In this document: positions 34,359-45,400 of the stretch, piece by piece
Numbering within the stretch: the stretch's first letter is position 1
Layout: the number at the start of each line of letters is the position of its first letter
NCBI GenBank assembly: GCA_027603945.1
Contig: JADIIU010000062.1
Coordinates: 1 to 64,000 of the forward strand
Origin: Terramyces sp. JEL0728
Lineage: Eukaryota > Chytridiomycota > Chytridiomycetes > Rhizophydiales > Terramycetaceae
Reading direction: 5' to 3'
Length of the DNA: 64,000 bases
Made by a program: the position numbers and the translations under genes
Notes under the pieces: model-generated
What the model was told of the DNA's origin: nothing
Seen by the model: only the letters and a program-made list of their open reading frames with translations
Database searches by the model: none

Positions 34359-34988
34359 ATGGGAAGTGTTCGAAGAAAGAAGGCAAGCAGAAATCCAAAC
34401 AAAGTAAGCAGAAAGCAGAAAAACAAGAATAAAGTATCATTTGATGGTGCGCATCCGCTAATTCAAAAGACATGGGACAAGAAAAAGACTCTACTCCAGA
34501 ATTATGAAAACATGGGGTTAGTAGTAAAATTGAATGGGGTTTCTGGAGGTACTGGAAGGGAAGCTGCTCAAAGAGCGCAGGAGATGCAGAAATTGGAAGA
34601 ATTAAAGGATCAAGTGGAATGGAGAAGGTTAGACAGCCAACCAGCTCAAGTGGAAGACAGCAAAGAAAAAGTATATACTCCACTCGAAGGCGAAATAAAA
34701 ACAGACTCCAGAGCTACACTGATTGGTCAAAAGGTTAATCTAAAGGCACCGCAGACACAAGAATCCAAGCCGACAAAGATTATTGAGCAATTGGAAGAAG
34801 AATCTAAACTCACAGCACCAGTAATTCGCCATCAATCAGAACAAGAAGCATATGTATTTGAAACGCTACTAAGAAAGTACAGAGATGATTTTAATGCTAT
34901 GGCCAAAGATATCAAGCTAAACAAGTACCAACTGACAGCGGGGCAATTGAAGAAAAAGATGCGCAAAATTATTGCAAAATCCATTTAA
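34359..34988 (+). CDS. NOP16: Ribosome biogenesis protein NOP16 (copy 1)
   Basis: 209 residues, single exon. Very basic N-terminus (MGSVRRKKASRNPNKVSRKQ), then IQKTWDKKKTLLQNYENMGLVVKLN, and the typical C-terminal LLRKYRDDFNAMAKDIKLNKYQ followed by a basic helix. NOP16 is a nucleolar factor of early 60S subunit assembly. Length fits the family. The start follows a poly-T tract; the frame is open upstream but without similarity. Copy 2 differs by a single residue as far as I can see. Confidence 0.92.
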   Translation: MGSVRRKKASRNPNKVSRKQKNKNKVSFDGAHPLIQKTWDKKKTLLQNYENMGLVVKLNGVSGGTGREAAQRAQEMQKLEELKDQVEWRRLDSQPAQVEDSKEKVYTPLEGEIKTDSRATLIGQKVNLKAPQTQESKPTKIIEQLEEESKLTAPVIRHQSEQEAYVFETLLRKYRDDFNAMAKDIKLNKYQLTAGQLKKKMRKIIAKSI

Positions 34989-35015
34989 TAAACTCAAGAT
35001 TTTCATATTTTTTTT

Positions 35016-36355
35016 ATGATTTTACAGCAAAATACTCCCCAAGCGAGAATTGAAGAAAGAAAGAAGAGCAATAATACCAGATATGTAATTTCTAGACTGG
35101 CTTACTCTATGAAAAAAGAAAAGGGGTTTGAATGCAGTGAATGCAAGCATCAACAAGAAACTATTGAAGAACTGAAAAGACATTTGAGTACAGCCCATTC
35201 CGATCTCATTCAAATTGCGCTGAAAGAATTGGGAAATACAAAAGAAGAGCCTGTGGAAAATTATTTCAAGAGACGGTGTGCAAAGGGGAAATCCGATCCA
35301 ATATCGTTAAATTGTGATTGCCATAGCAACGGCACAGTACTACTTTATTACAATTACACTACTGTTGACGCACCAAAGCTGGCGCAAGAGTGGAAGTCTC
35401 TTGGCACAAGATTAGGGCTGTCTGGTAAAATACGACTTGGCAGCGAAGGATACAATATCACAGTGGCTGGATCAACGGCTGCCTGCGATGAGTGGATAAA
35501 GTATTTCATGACTCCAGAAATCTTGCCGGGTATTGATAGGATAGGCGACAAATTGGATGAATTCATTATCAAATTTTTCAAACCATCAAAAGGATGTGTT
35601 CATGGTAAATTTGAATTTATACAGTATTTGATGGGCTGTCGGTTAAAATTGTAGAAGAAATCTGTCCTTTAGGTATTCCATCGGAGCAGCTCCCAAAAAT
35701 CCCTTGCACTTCAGAAAAAGTAATTGATTACATATTGAATCCAAAGGTAATTGAGTTGGGGAGCGTTATTTCCCTTCCGCCTGCAGAGTACCACCAAGAG
35801 CTTTTGAATATCAACGACGACTGCTTGATTTTGGATACCAGAAACTATTACGAATCCAAAATTGGTATTTTCAAAGACGCAATCGCACCAGCAATTAGAA
35901 AATTCTCATCCCTACCTCAATATATCCAAAAGAACAAAAATGTATATAAAAACAAAAAGATTCTTACCTACTGTACTGGTGGAATTAGATGTGAAAAGGC
36001 AAGTCGCTTTATTCAAGCTGAGACTGGGTCGCAAGTAGTTATGCTTGAAGGTGGTATCCATAATTACCTGGAATGGGCAGCACATACCAACACCGAAAGC
36101 TTATTTCATGGAGTGAATTACGTGTTTGATGCTCGCCAGTCATTAGGCGAGTCCAAGCATCTGATATCTAACTGTCAAATCTGCAGAGCTCCATGTGGTA
36201 ATTACAAAAAATGTACAGGACAAAACTGCCATCTACTCATCACCTGTTGTGCAGGCTGTGCTACAGATGGACTGTACTGTTGTAGTGACTGTAAAGATCA
36301 TAAAAAGATATGTGCCTGCGAACAGAAGCGAAGAGAAGGGCTGCAGCTGGAGTAA
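35016..36355 (+). CDS. TrhO/TSTD2-like rhodanese with N-terminal C2H2 zinc finger (copy 1)
   Basis: 439 residues from exons 35016..35604 and 35625..36355 (20-nt intron). Order: a C2H2-like finger (C-x2-C ... H-x4-H, about residues 38-60), the acylphosphatase-like N-terminal domain of the TrhO/UPF0176 family (VLLYYNYTTVD, LGSEGYNITVAGS), then a rhodanese domain with the active-site loop YCTGGIRCEKA (Cys near 313 and 319) and a Cys-rich zinc-binding C-terminus. Bacterial TrhO hydroxylates uridine 34 of tRNA; the eukaryotic TSTD2 relatives are less studied. Activity is inferred. It starts 27 bp after the NOP16 stop codon. Confidence 0.85.
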
Positions 36356-36393
36356 TAAAGCAAATATTTTGACTTTTTAATTTCTAATCAAAA

Positions 36394-37278
36394 ATGGCAG
36401 GATTTCAATGGAATATACCCAAAACAGCACTGTCTCATTTGAAAACTAAAGGATATGCGATTGTAGACAGAGTATTCGGTAACAGTACTGCGAATTACCT
36501 GCAGGAAGAAATGCTAAACTCTATCCAGACCAGTCCTAACCTTCTGACACAAAATAATACAATATTACTGAGTAAGAACGAAAAAATACTAGTTCCGAAG
36601 CCAAATATAGGAGAATTTGATTTTACCAGCTCACTAGTAAAGAATTCGCTCAAATCAATGGACCGCTTGGGCAAAGATACCAATTTCATGAATATTTTGA
36701 ACCAAGGCATGGATTTGGATATCAGCACACTGCAGATAAAAGCACAAGTCAATTTTGGACAAGGTGCTTGCTTTCCCATCCATCTAGACACAGATTACAA
36801 ACAGGATAAACGAAAAGTAACAGCAATTGTATACTTGAATGAAACCGACGGCGGCGAACTAGTATTGTATCCATTTCCATATGAAAAAGTAGTTGTAGAA
36901 CCAAAACTGGACCGGCTAGTGTTGTTTTCATCTGCATTTTGTCATCATCGAGTCTTGCCAGCAAAAACCCCAAGATTATGCTTTACGATATGGTGTGCTG
37001 GAAAAAGTTTCATTGCAGTTCCTCCTTTAGCTGAATTGAACGAGTTTATTTCAAAACAAGAGCTGTTTCACCCTCAATACCAGAGCCAGTATGCAAAATC
37101 GCTTTATGTGGATGAATGGGTAAAGAGTATTGCTGAAAGCCATCGAGATATTCCTAGCCGAAAAGTACTGGTGGATCATTTGCTGCGAGACGTTGGCATC
37201 ATCAACAGAAAGCTTGCACCGCTTTTCAAGAAATATCAATCGTCGCCAACCGATGACATCCAGTTACAGTGGTTTTAA
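36394..37278 (+). CDS. 2-oxoglutarate/Fe(II)-dependent oxygenase (copy 1)
   Basis: 294 residues, single exon. Double-stranded beta-helix oxygenase with the iron-binding HLD motif at residues 130-132 (PIHLDTD), the GGELVLYP strand, a distal His in FCHHRVLP (residue 184 or 185) and the 2OG-binding Arg in the following PRLCFTIW. It belongs to the 2OG-FeII_Oxy/prolyl-hydroxylase-like group; substrate unknown. Its last 15 bases overlap, on the opposite strand, the end of VWD copy 2. Confidence 0.85.
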   Translation: MAGFQWNIPKTALSHLKTKGYAIVDRVFGNSTANYLQEEMLNSIQTSPNLLTQNNTILLSKNEKILVPKPNIGEFDFTSSLVKNSLKSMDRLGKDTNFMNILNQGMDLDISTLQIKAQVNFGQGACFPIHLDTDYKQDKRKVTAIVYLNETDGGELVLYPFPYEKVVVEPKLDRLVLFSSAFCHHRVLPAKTPRLCFTIWCAGKSFIAVPPLAELNEFISKQELFHPQYQSQYAKSLYVDEWVKSIAESHRDIPSRKVLVDHLLRDVGIINRKLAPLFKKYQSSPTDDIQLQWF

Positions 37279-38908
37279 TATCTCAATGAGATCAACTGGT
37301 GCAGGCAAGTCGGTTTGCGCTTTGCAAAACAATGATGGTAGTGTAAATCCGACGTATGCTTTCAGTTTAAAGTTGAACGACATTTTCTTGGTTAAATCGA
37401 TAGAGCAATCGGATCCACCCCAAGTCGGCGAGCACCTGCATCCAGTAATACCGCAAACACCATTTCCTGAACAATTGTTGATGCATTTGTTGTTACCCAA
37501 TCCACACTGAGTTTGAATAGATACTCCAGCATTAACTACAGACGTATCGACGTCGACTTTCATAAAGCCAGTTGTGACTTTACATTCAGCCATAAATGCC
37601 AATCTTTGAGCTTCAGCAAAGACAAACGACCCAGAAGTCTTGGCATCGGCAATACATGATTGGACATAGTAGTCAACATCGCAAACTTTGGAACAGCCTG
37701 GGACATTGAACAATTCTTTGCAGTGGGATTCGACTTGGTTTACATAAACTGGCGGCGGTGGTGGAATAGCGATAGGGACGCTTGGTGTTTGATAAGGAGC
37801 ACCTGTTGCAACTGGATTTGGAGTGTCGACAGTAATTTGAGGTGGTGGCAAAGTTGGAGGAGTGTATTGAGGAAGGTTGCATGGAGCAGGAGGAACTGGG
37901 AGTGCAATCTGCTCTGGAATTTTACAAACTGCGTGAACACCGATAACTGGAGGAGTAGATTGCACGTAATGCCCTGAAAAGATATTTTCTTCATCTCGTA
38001 CAACCCAACTATTTGCAAAAATATCTACTTGGTTTTCGACAACAATTCTTCCATCGCGGCATTTCAGTCCTTTTCCATTTCCGCTTGGCCTGTTACAGAA
38101 ACCACCAATTTCTTCGTACCCAGCAGCCAAGTGTAGCGAGTGGTCAATCCATTTGTTTTTGCTGTCGTAATTTACATGCAATTTAACGATAGATCCACAC
38201 GGTAAAGTGATTGTGTGAGAAGCATCAGCGGTTGTTGGGCTATCGTACCTAATTCCATCAACGTTTTTTGTAATTTCAGTAAATATGTGCTTCTTCTTAT
38301 CCTTGTCTCTAATATCAAGTGCAACGATTGAGGAACCGTATCTAATCGCAATGGCGTGGTTACAAGTTGCCTTTTTAAAGCAATCGTTGTGGTAGGCTTG
38401 GACGCTTAAATGCTCGTGGTGAACCAAGTGATAAGCGCCTTTTCCTTGATGAGATACCTTGACATTGTTCAAACATGAAAAGTGGGGATCGCCGATGGAA
38501 GAACACACACCTGCTTTGTGGTACTGTCTTTTGCATCTGTATTTGTGATCCCTCTTGTCACTGCCAACAAAGACGCGAGCTGAAATATCTAAATCAATAT
38601 CTGTTCTTTGTTCAAAAACCTGATTGCCTAATATTAGCAAGTGGTGTACCATATACTGACAATTCTTGCCATTGGTCGTATCTTCCAATTGGAAAAGTCA
38701 GGAAGCAATCAGAAAAAGAAAACCCAGAGGCTTCAAAGAATACTTTGACGTCTTCGGATGGTTTTTGCTTTAAGCGACATCTGAATTTGTTTCCCAAAGA
38801 TGAATCCAGAATGTTGAGCGTTGGAGGGTCGAATTCCAAGAGATCTTGCAACAATGCTGTGGCAGAAGCATATCCAAGGAGTGCAGCTAAAAGTAGTGAC
38901 TGGAACAT
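37264..38908 (-). CDS. Secreted VWD / EGF-like protein, truncated by the duplication junction (copy 2, no GPI signal)
   Basis: 540 residues from exons 38908..38650 and 38627..37264 (22-nt intron 38628..38649). Identical in plan to copy 1 through the signal peptide, VWD region, proline hinge and EGF-like region, but the unit ends inside the gene. After APVD the frame runs across the junction into the reverse of the neighbouring oxygenase gene and stops after LIEILKPL. The GPI-attachment tail of copy 1 is thus replaced by eight unrelated residues. If expressed, the product should be secreted and soluble. It has its own copied promoter and TATA box. Confidence 0.82.
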
Positions 38909-38929
38909 ATGCTTTCAAACCTATGAGGA

Positions 38930-38937
38930 TATTTATA
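38930..38937 (-). promoter_or_regulatory. TATA box of VWD gene copy 2
   Basis: Same element and spacing as in copy 1. Confidence 0.45.
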
Positions 38938-39491
38938 GTGGTTGTCAATGAAACACTTGGGCAGACGTCAAACTGACCGTTCAAATGGGACGGAGAGCCT
39001 GGACCATCCCTTGTCAATTATTTTACCCAATGAAAAGTAGGCTTTTACAGAGCGAAAAACAATCCCGTGTTTCAGATGATTAATACGCACTTTGTGGCAC
39101 TGCCAACAGAAAGTCAAGGACCCGATTCAAATGTAGAGAGCAAGCTATGAACGAATGGGAGGCACTTGGAAATCCAATGGAATGCAACAACTAATTGAAT
39201 TGGCGCTGGTACCATACTTGTAAGCCAGTTTTTGAACAATTGGAAGGTTGGGCTCCGCGTTATGACAAAAGAGAGGCGAAATCTGTTTAGTTACATGCAA
39301 TAGATTACAAATTGGTTTAATTTTGAATCATTGGAGATAGCTGGCAGTAGAAAAAGAATTTGGAGCAGAGATTGGAAATCCCACTCGTTTCAAATAAAAG
39401 TTTGGAAATACTAATATTTGAATATAGTATTTTCAGCTTTGGATGTAAAGAATATAATGTCGAGGTTGCCAATTTTTTTTTGTTTTTTTTA
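38938..39491. other. Divergent intergenic region, duplication copy 2
   Basis: Counterpart of 33799..34358 with a few substitutions and small indels (for example a shortened ATATAAAT stretch and poly-T differences). No gene seen. Confidence 0.4.
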
Positions 39492-40121
39492 ATGGGAAGT
39501 GTTCGAAGAAAGAAGGCAAGCAGAAATCCAAACAAAGTAAGCAGAAAGCAGAAAAACAAGAATAAAGTATCATTTGATGGTGCGCATCCGCTAATTCAAA
39601 AGACATGGGACAAGAAAAAGACTCTACTCCAGAATTATGAAAACATGGGGTTAGTAGTAAAATTGAATGGGGTTTCTGGGGGTACTGGAAGGGAAGCTGC
39701 TCAAAGAGCGCAGGAGATGCAGAAATTGGAAGAATTAAAGGATCAAGTGGAATGGAGAAGGTTAGACAGCCAACCAGCTCAAGTGGAAGACAGCAAAGAA
39801 AAAGTATATACTCCACTCGAAGGCGAAATAAAAACAGACTCCAGAGCTACACTGATTGGTCAAAAGGTTAATCTAAAGGCACCGCAGACACAAGAACCCA
39901 AGCCGACAAAGATTATTGAGCAATTGGAAGAAGAATCTAAACTCACAGCACCAGTAATTCGCCATCAATCAGAACAAGAAGCATATGTATTTGAAACGCT
40001 ACTAAGAAAGTACAGAGATGATTTTAATGCTATGGCCAAAGATATCAAGCTAAACAAGTACCAGCTGACAGCGGGGCAATTGAAGAAAAAGATGCGCAAA
40101 ATTATTGCAAAATCCATTTAA
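39492..40121 (+). CDS. NOP16: Ribosome biogenesis protein NOP16 (copy 2)
   Basis: 209 residues, single exon, intact. It differs from copy 1 by a Ser-to-Pro change in the middle linker (QTQEPKP against QTQESKP). All conserved NOP16 segments are kept, so both copies look functional. Confidence 0.92.
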   Translation: MGSVRRKKASRNPNKVSRKQKNKNKVSFDGAHPLIQKTWDKKKTLLQNYENMGLVVKLNGVSGGTGREAAQRAQEMQKLEELKDQVEWRRLDSQPAQVEDSKEKVYTPLEGEIKTDSRATLIGQKVNLKAPQTQEPKPTKIIEQLEEESKLTAPVIRHQSEQEAYVFETLLRKYRDDFNAMAKDIKLNKYQLTAGQLKKKMRKIIAKSI

Positions 40122-40149
40122 TAAACTCAAGATTTTCATATTTTTTTTT

Positions 40150-41483
40150 ATGATTTTACAGCAAAATACTCCCCAAGCGAGAATTGAAGAAAGAAAGAAG
40201 AGCAATAATACCAGATATGTAATTTCTAGACTGGCTTACTCTATGAAAAGAGAACAGGGGTTTGAATGCAGCGAATGCAAGCATCAACAAGAAACTATTG
40301 AAGAACTGAAAAGACATTTGAGTACAGCCCATTCCGATCTCATTCAAATTGCGCTGAAAGAATTGGGAAATACAAAAGAAGAGCCTGTGGAAAATTATTT
40401 CAAGAGACGGTGTGCAAAGGGGAAATCCGATCCAATATCGTTAAATTGTGATTGCCATAGCAACGGCACAGTACTACTTTACTACAATTACACTACTGTT
40501 GACGCACCAAAGCTGGCGCAAGAGTGGGAATCTCTTGGCACAAGATTAGGACTGTCTGGTAAAATACGACTTGGCAGCGAAGGATACAATATCACAGTGG
40601 CTGGATCAACAGCTGCCTGCGATGAGTGGATAAAGTATTTCATGACTCCAGAAATCTTGCCGGGTATTGATAGGATAGGCGACAAATTGGATGAATTCAT
40701 TATCAAATTTTTCAAACCATCAAAAGGATGTGTTCATGGTAAATTTGAATTTATACAGTATTTGATGGGCTGTCGGTTAAAATTGTAAAAGAAATCTGTC
40801 CTTTAGGTATTCCATCGGAGCAGCTCCCAAAAATCCCTTGCACTTCAGAAAAAGTAATTGATTACATATTGAATCCAAAGGTAATTGAGTTGGGGAGCGT
40901 CATTTCCCTTCCGCCTGCAGAGTACCACCAAGAGCTTTTGAATATCAACGACGACTGCTTGATTTTGGATACCAGAAACTATTACGAATCCAAAATTGGT
41001 ATTTTCAAAGACGCAATCGCACCAGCAATTAGGAAATTCTCATCCCTACCCCAATATATCCAAAAGAACAAAAATGTATATAAAAACAAAAAGATTCTTA
41101 CCTACTGTACTGGTGGAATTAGATGTGAAAAAGCAAGTCGCTTTATTCAAGCTGAGACTGGGTCGCAAGTAGTTATGCTTGAAGGTGGTATCCATAATTA
41201 CCTGGAATGGGCAGCACATACCAACACCGAAAGCTTATTTCATGGAGTGAATTACGTGTTTGATGCTCGCCAGTCATTAGGCGAGTCCAAGCATCTGATA
41301 TCCAATTGTCAAATCTGCAGGGCTCCATGTGGTAATTACAAAAAATGTACAGGACAAAACTGCCATCTACTCATCACCTGTTGTGCAGGCTGTGCTACAG
41401 ATGGACTGTACTGTTGTAGTGACTGTAAAGATCATAAAAAGATATGTGCCTGCGAACAGAAGCGAAGAGAAGGGCTGCAATAA
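40150..41483 (+). CDS. TrhO/TSTD2-like rhodanese with C2H2 finger (copy 2)
   Basis: 437 residues from exons 40150..40738 and 40759..41483 (20-nt intron 40739..40758). Same domains as copy 1, with a few substitutions (Met-Lys-Arg-Glu-Gln in place of Met-Lys-Lys-Glu-Lys near the finger) and the last two residues lost through a 9-bp deletion at the stop codon. The CTGGIRC active-site loop is intact. Confidence 0.85.
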
Positions 41484-41518
41484 AGCAAATATTTTGACTT
41501 TTTTAATTTCTAATCAAA

Positions 41519-42403
41519 ATGGCAGGATTTCAATGGAATATACCCAAAACAGCACTGTCTCATTTGAAAACTAAAGGATATGCGATTGTAGACAGAGTAT
41601 TGGGTAATAGTACTGCGAATTACCTGCAGGAAGAAATGCTAAACTCTATCCAGACCAGTCCTAACCTTCTGACACAAAATAATACAATATTACTGAGTAA
41701 GAACGAAAAAATACTAGTTCCGAAGCCAAATATAGGAGAATTTGATTTTACCAGCTCACTAGTAAAGAATTCGCTCAAATCAATGGACCGCTTGGGCAAA
41801 GATACCAATTTCATGAATATTTTGAACCAAGGTATGGATTTGGATATCAGTACACTGCAGATAAAAGCACAAGTCAATTTTGGACAAGGTGCTTGCTTTC
41901 CCATCCATCTAGACACAGATTACAAACGGGATAAACGAAAAGTAACAGCAATTGTATACTTGAATGAAACCGACGGCGGCGAACTAGTATTGTATCCATT
42001 TCCATATGAAAAAGTAGTTGTAGAACCAAAACTGGACCGGCTAGTGTTGTTTTCATCTGCATTTTGTCATCATCGAGTCTTGCCAGCAAAAACCCCAAGA
42101 TTATGCTTTACGATATGGTGTGCTGGAAAAAGTTTCATTGCAGTTCCTCCTTTAGCTGAATTGAACGAGTTTATTTCAAAACAAGAGCTGTTTCACCCTC
42201 AATACCAGAGTCAGTATGCAAAATCGCTTTATGTGGATGAATGGGTAAAGAGCATTGCTGAAAGCCATCAAGATATTCCTAACCGAAAAGTACTGGTGGA
42301 TCATTTGCTGCGAGACGTTGGCATCATCAACAGAAGGCTTGTACCGCTTTTCAAGAAATATCAATCGTCGCCAACCGATGACATCCAGTTACAGTGGTTT
42401 TAA
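41519..42403 (+). CDS. 2-oxoglutarate/Fe(II)-dependent oxygenase (copy 2)
   Basis: 294 residues, single exon, intact. It keeps the HLDTD iron ligands, distal His and 2OG-binding Arg of copy 1 and differs at a handful of positions (for example RVLGN for RVFGN and DYKRD for DYKQD). It is convergent with LRRC9, 93 bp away. Confidence 0.85.
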   Translation: MAGFQWNIPKTALSHLKTKGYAIVDRVLGNSTANYLQEEMLNSIQTSPNLLTQNNTILLSKNEKILVPKPNIGEFDFTSSLVKNSLKSMDRLGKDTNFMNILNQGMDLDISTLQIKAQVNFGQGACFPIHLDTDYKRDKRKVTAIVYLNETDGGELVLYPFPYEKVVVEPKLDRLVLFSSAFCHHRVLPAKTPRLCFTIWCAGKSFIAVPPLAELNEFISKQELFHPQYQSQYAKSLYVDEWVKSIAESHQDIPNRKVLVDHLLRDVGIINRRLVPLFKKYQSSPTDDIQLQWF

Positions 42404-42496
42404 TATCTCAATGATTGTATTCTAGAAATCAAGCTGTAAATAATAAATGCAATATTGATTCTTGCTTTAGACCGTTTAATTTATTGGTATATTACA

Positions 42497-45400
42497 TTAT
42501 GGTCTACCCACACCAAACCCCGAATTAGCTGATAGCTTCATTTCTAACCCTATCGTCAAATATAGTTACCATCCAGTACAACAGAAGTTATTTTAACAGT
42601 GTGCTTTGGATTGACTGCAGAGCCCATTATATTACTGTTTTGAGTGTTAGACACTATCTTTGAAACCGGATCGTCCCGGATCAAGCACTGCTCCAAGTAG
42701 AAAGTATGAGCCCTTTGCCTTTCTTCGTTTGTTACTTCTTTTCCGTCAATTCCCATAATATGCGGGAATCTGATCACAAGGCCTATTCTGTACAGCTGTT
42801 TTCTGCAAACTGCATTTGACGCGAGCGATATTTCTAATATACTTGGCAGTTTCATTTTCAGGGTTAAATATAAAGTACTTCAATTTCAGACATATCGTGA
42901 ATACGATTGTTTGTGAGGAAAAGAATTTGTAAATTTGGCAAGCAGTCGAAATTAGCTAATGTCTTTAGTCTATTTTCCCTAGAGTCAACAAAATTTACTT
43001 TATATGCAACTCTCTTAAATTAATTAAGGATAGGAAAGAGAGCGGGTCGATTTGCTTGACTTGGTTCTTGTCCAGCACCAGCTCGATCAAGTTGGTCATT
43101 TGCTCCAATCCATCCACCTATATTAGCAACGTTTACCTTTCCAATTTTGTTTCCCTGCAGGTACAATATCTTTAACTGAGGCATACGGTGCAATCCCAAA
43201 TCAGAAATTCTTGCGATATTATTGTACCCCAGGTATAATTCTTCCAAGTTTGGCAGCAAATTCTTCATATACTGTTTTGGAACATCCTCTGGCTTTCCAA
43301 AGCCAACTTGATCTATGGATAATAATCTTTCTATTTTGTTGTTGTTTAAACTGAGATGTCTCAGTCCTGCCAAGGTAGTGAAACAGTCAATGTTCACCAG
43401 CAAATTGTTGTCAAAATTCAACTTGCGCAAACTTCTAAATTCGCCGCCTGCCAAACAGTCAATCTCGCGAATTTTGCAATTGCGCAGGTCTAATTCCGTA
43501 ATATTTTTGAAATTAAAGTGTCCAATCTTTTCGCCCAGTAATTCAATTGTCAGCTTTCCCATATACATTTCTTTTGCTTGGGTCTGATCTTTTGGTGTTA
43601 TTCCTGAGCCGTTTAGTATTTTCAGCCTGTTCAAATGGAATATCGTGAATAATCTAAAGTTTGGAACTTTACACACTGCATTTAAAGTCAAATCGAGGAT
43701 GATTAACTTGGGCAACTCTTTCAACGGGAATGTAGTGAATGAATGGGTAATTAAATTATCTCCGACATCTACGTCAGCAAACTATTACAAAGCTCCAGCA
43801 GAGAAAGGATTTTTGAAAATGGCCGAAGGCTTTTGATCAAATTCTTTTCGAGGCACAAGAACATCAGGGATTTGAAGTTTACGTTTTCCACTTGGGCAAT
43901 TTTATTTGCCGAAGCATCCAATTTCGTAAGGTTTGGTAAAGAGGCTAAACAATCGATGCTGGCAATCTCATTTTTTTCTATCGACAGTTCCTCCAGATTT
44001 GTATATTTGGATAATTTGGTTATATCATGAATAAAATTGTTTCGGAAACTTGCCCATTTTAATTTATCCATTCTAGGTCAGTATATGTATTACTGGTCCG
44101 GGAGCGCATCTAAACTCAATAATTGGCAGTTATCGAGCTCCAGAGTTGTTATTAGTTGTATATCAAACTTGTCGTGAAGTTGACGTGGAATTTTGAAATA
44201 ATTCTGTTCCAGCGAAGAAGATTCGTGTCCAGATATAGTTCTTATCGATAGTGGTCTAAAGCTCTGTATTTGTTCCGAGGTGCTTAGTTCAAAGAACTGG
44301 CCCCATTTAGTAGTATACAGCTTAATATATTGCGCCTTTTCTTCGGTGGAGATCGACTTTCCATTTATAGCATTCACTGATTTGATTTGATGGATCAAGA
44401 AGCTTTTGAATTCATCCTTCTTGCTTACTGGATTCAATCGCAAATCAATGGACTCAAAGTTTTGATTGCATTTGGAGAGCGAAATTATATCGCTGAAATC
44501 TGAACACTTGTTTGCAAACATTTCCAGAGATTGTAATCTAGGTAGCTGCTTAAGGTCTGGGATAGTTTGTATATTGTTAAAGTTCAAGTTTAATTCCTCT
44601 AAATTCGGTAGCAGTGGAACGTACGGAAAATTTGATAAATTTGAATGATTAATTGTCAATCTAGTGAGTTTGTTTCTGTCGATGCGTGTGTCAAATTCAA
44701 TAGTTGGGAATCCAGACAAATTTAGATAATCCTTTGGAATGTCCCCAGATTGATAAATTTTCAAAATTAAAGTGCGAGTACCTGATATTCCGCCATGGTC
44801 TTGGAAATGTCGCCCAGACCTTTGAGTTCTGGATAGTCCTTTTCCAGTTTATCCAAGTTCAACATGTCTTTGTATTGATGGCTTGCAGGCTACATTAATT
44901 GAGCGTTACAGTGGGTTTAATTTTTGCAGATAATTCTTGCACAATTGCTGGCATGTTTGCATGAGATATTCGATTAGAATACGCAATATCCAGCAGCAGC
45001 CGTTCAAGCTGAGTAACCCCCTTGTCAGAATCCGATTCCAGCGAAAATTCTACTGAATAATCTGATATCACGGAATCAGTGTTGAAAATTAGATATTTCC
45101 TAGACTGTTCGGCAGATTTAGTTTCTGTTTGTCCTACTTTTTGATAAACGGCGTCAAATCCCGGGAAATCGTATTTACTGAGTTTACTCAAGTCGGCATC
45201 TGGGGAGACTTCCTGGGAATACAAACCAACAGTTCTAACAATAATCGCTTTTCTCAGCCCGTTTTTTCTAGATTTGGGGAGTTCGGAGACGTTGCATTCG
45301 AAATAGTTGGTAGCTATGATCCCTGAAGCATCTGAATGTTCAAACCCGTTTTCTGCAATAGAAAAGATATCTTGGTTCGTATTAACTTGAAAACAAAAGT

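Larger units (their letters stand above)
32151..37289. repeat. Tandem segmental duplication, copy 1
   Basis: 5139 bp repeated directly and immediately at 37290..42414. It contains most of the VWD gene and the complete NOP16-, rhodanese- and 2OG-oxygenase genes. The copies differ by scattered substitutions and a few short indels; by eye identity is about 99 percent. Confidence 0.97.
37290..42414. repeat. Tandem segmental duplication, copy 2
   Basis: 5125 bp, direct repeat of 32151..37289. The junction reads TCTCAATGA then GATCAACTGG with no shared bases between the two parental ends, which points to blunt end joining and not to recombination between repeats. Confidence 0.97.

Noticed and set aside
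37130..37510. Long + strand frame spanning the duplication junction
   Set aside because: It is the antisense of VWD copy 2 joined to an off-frame part of the oxygenase gene; a shadow, not a fusion gene.
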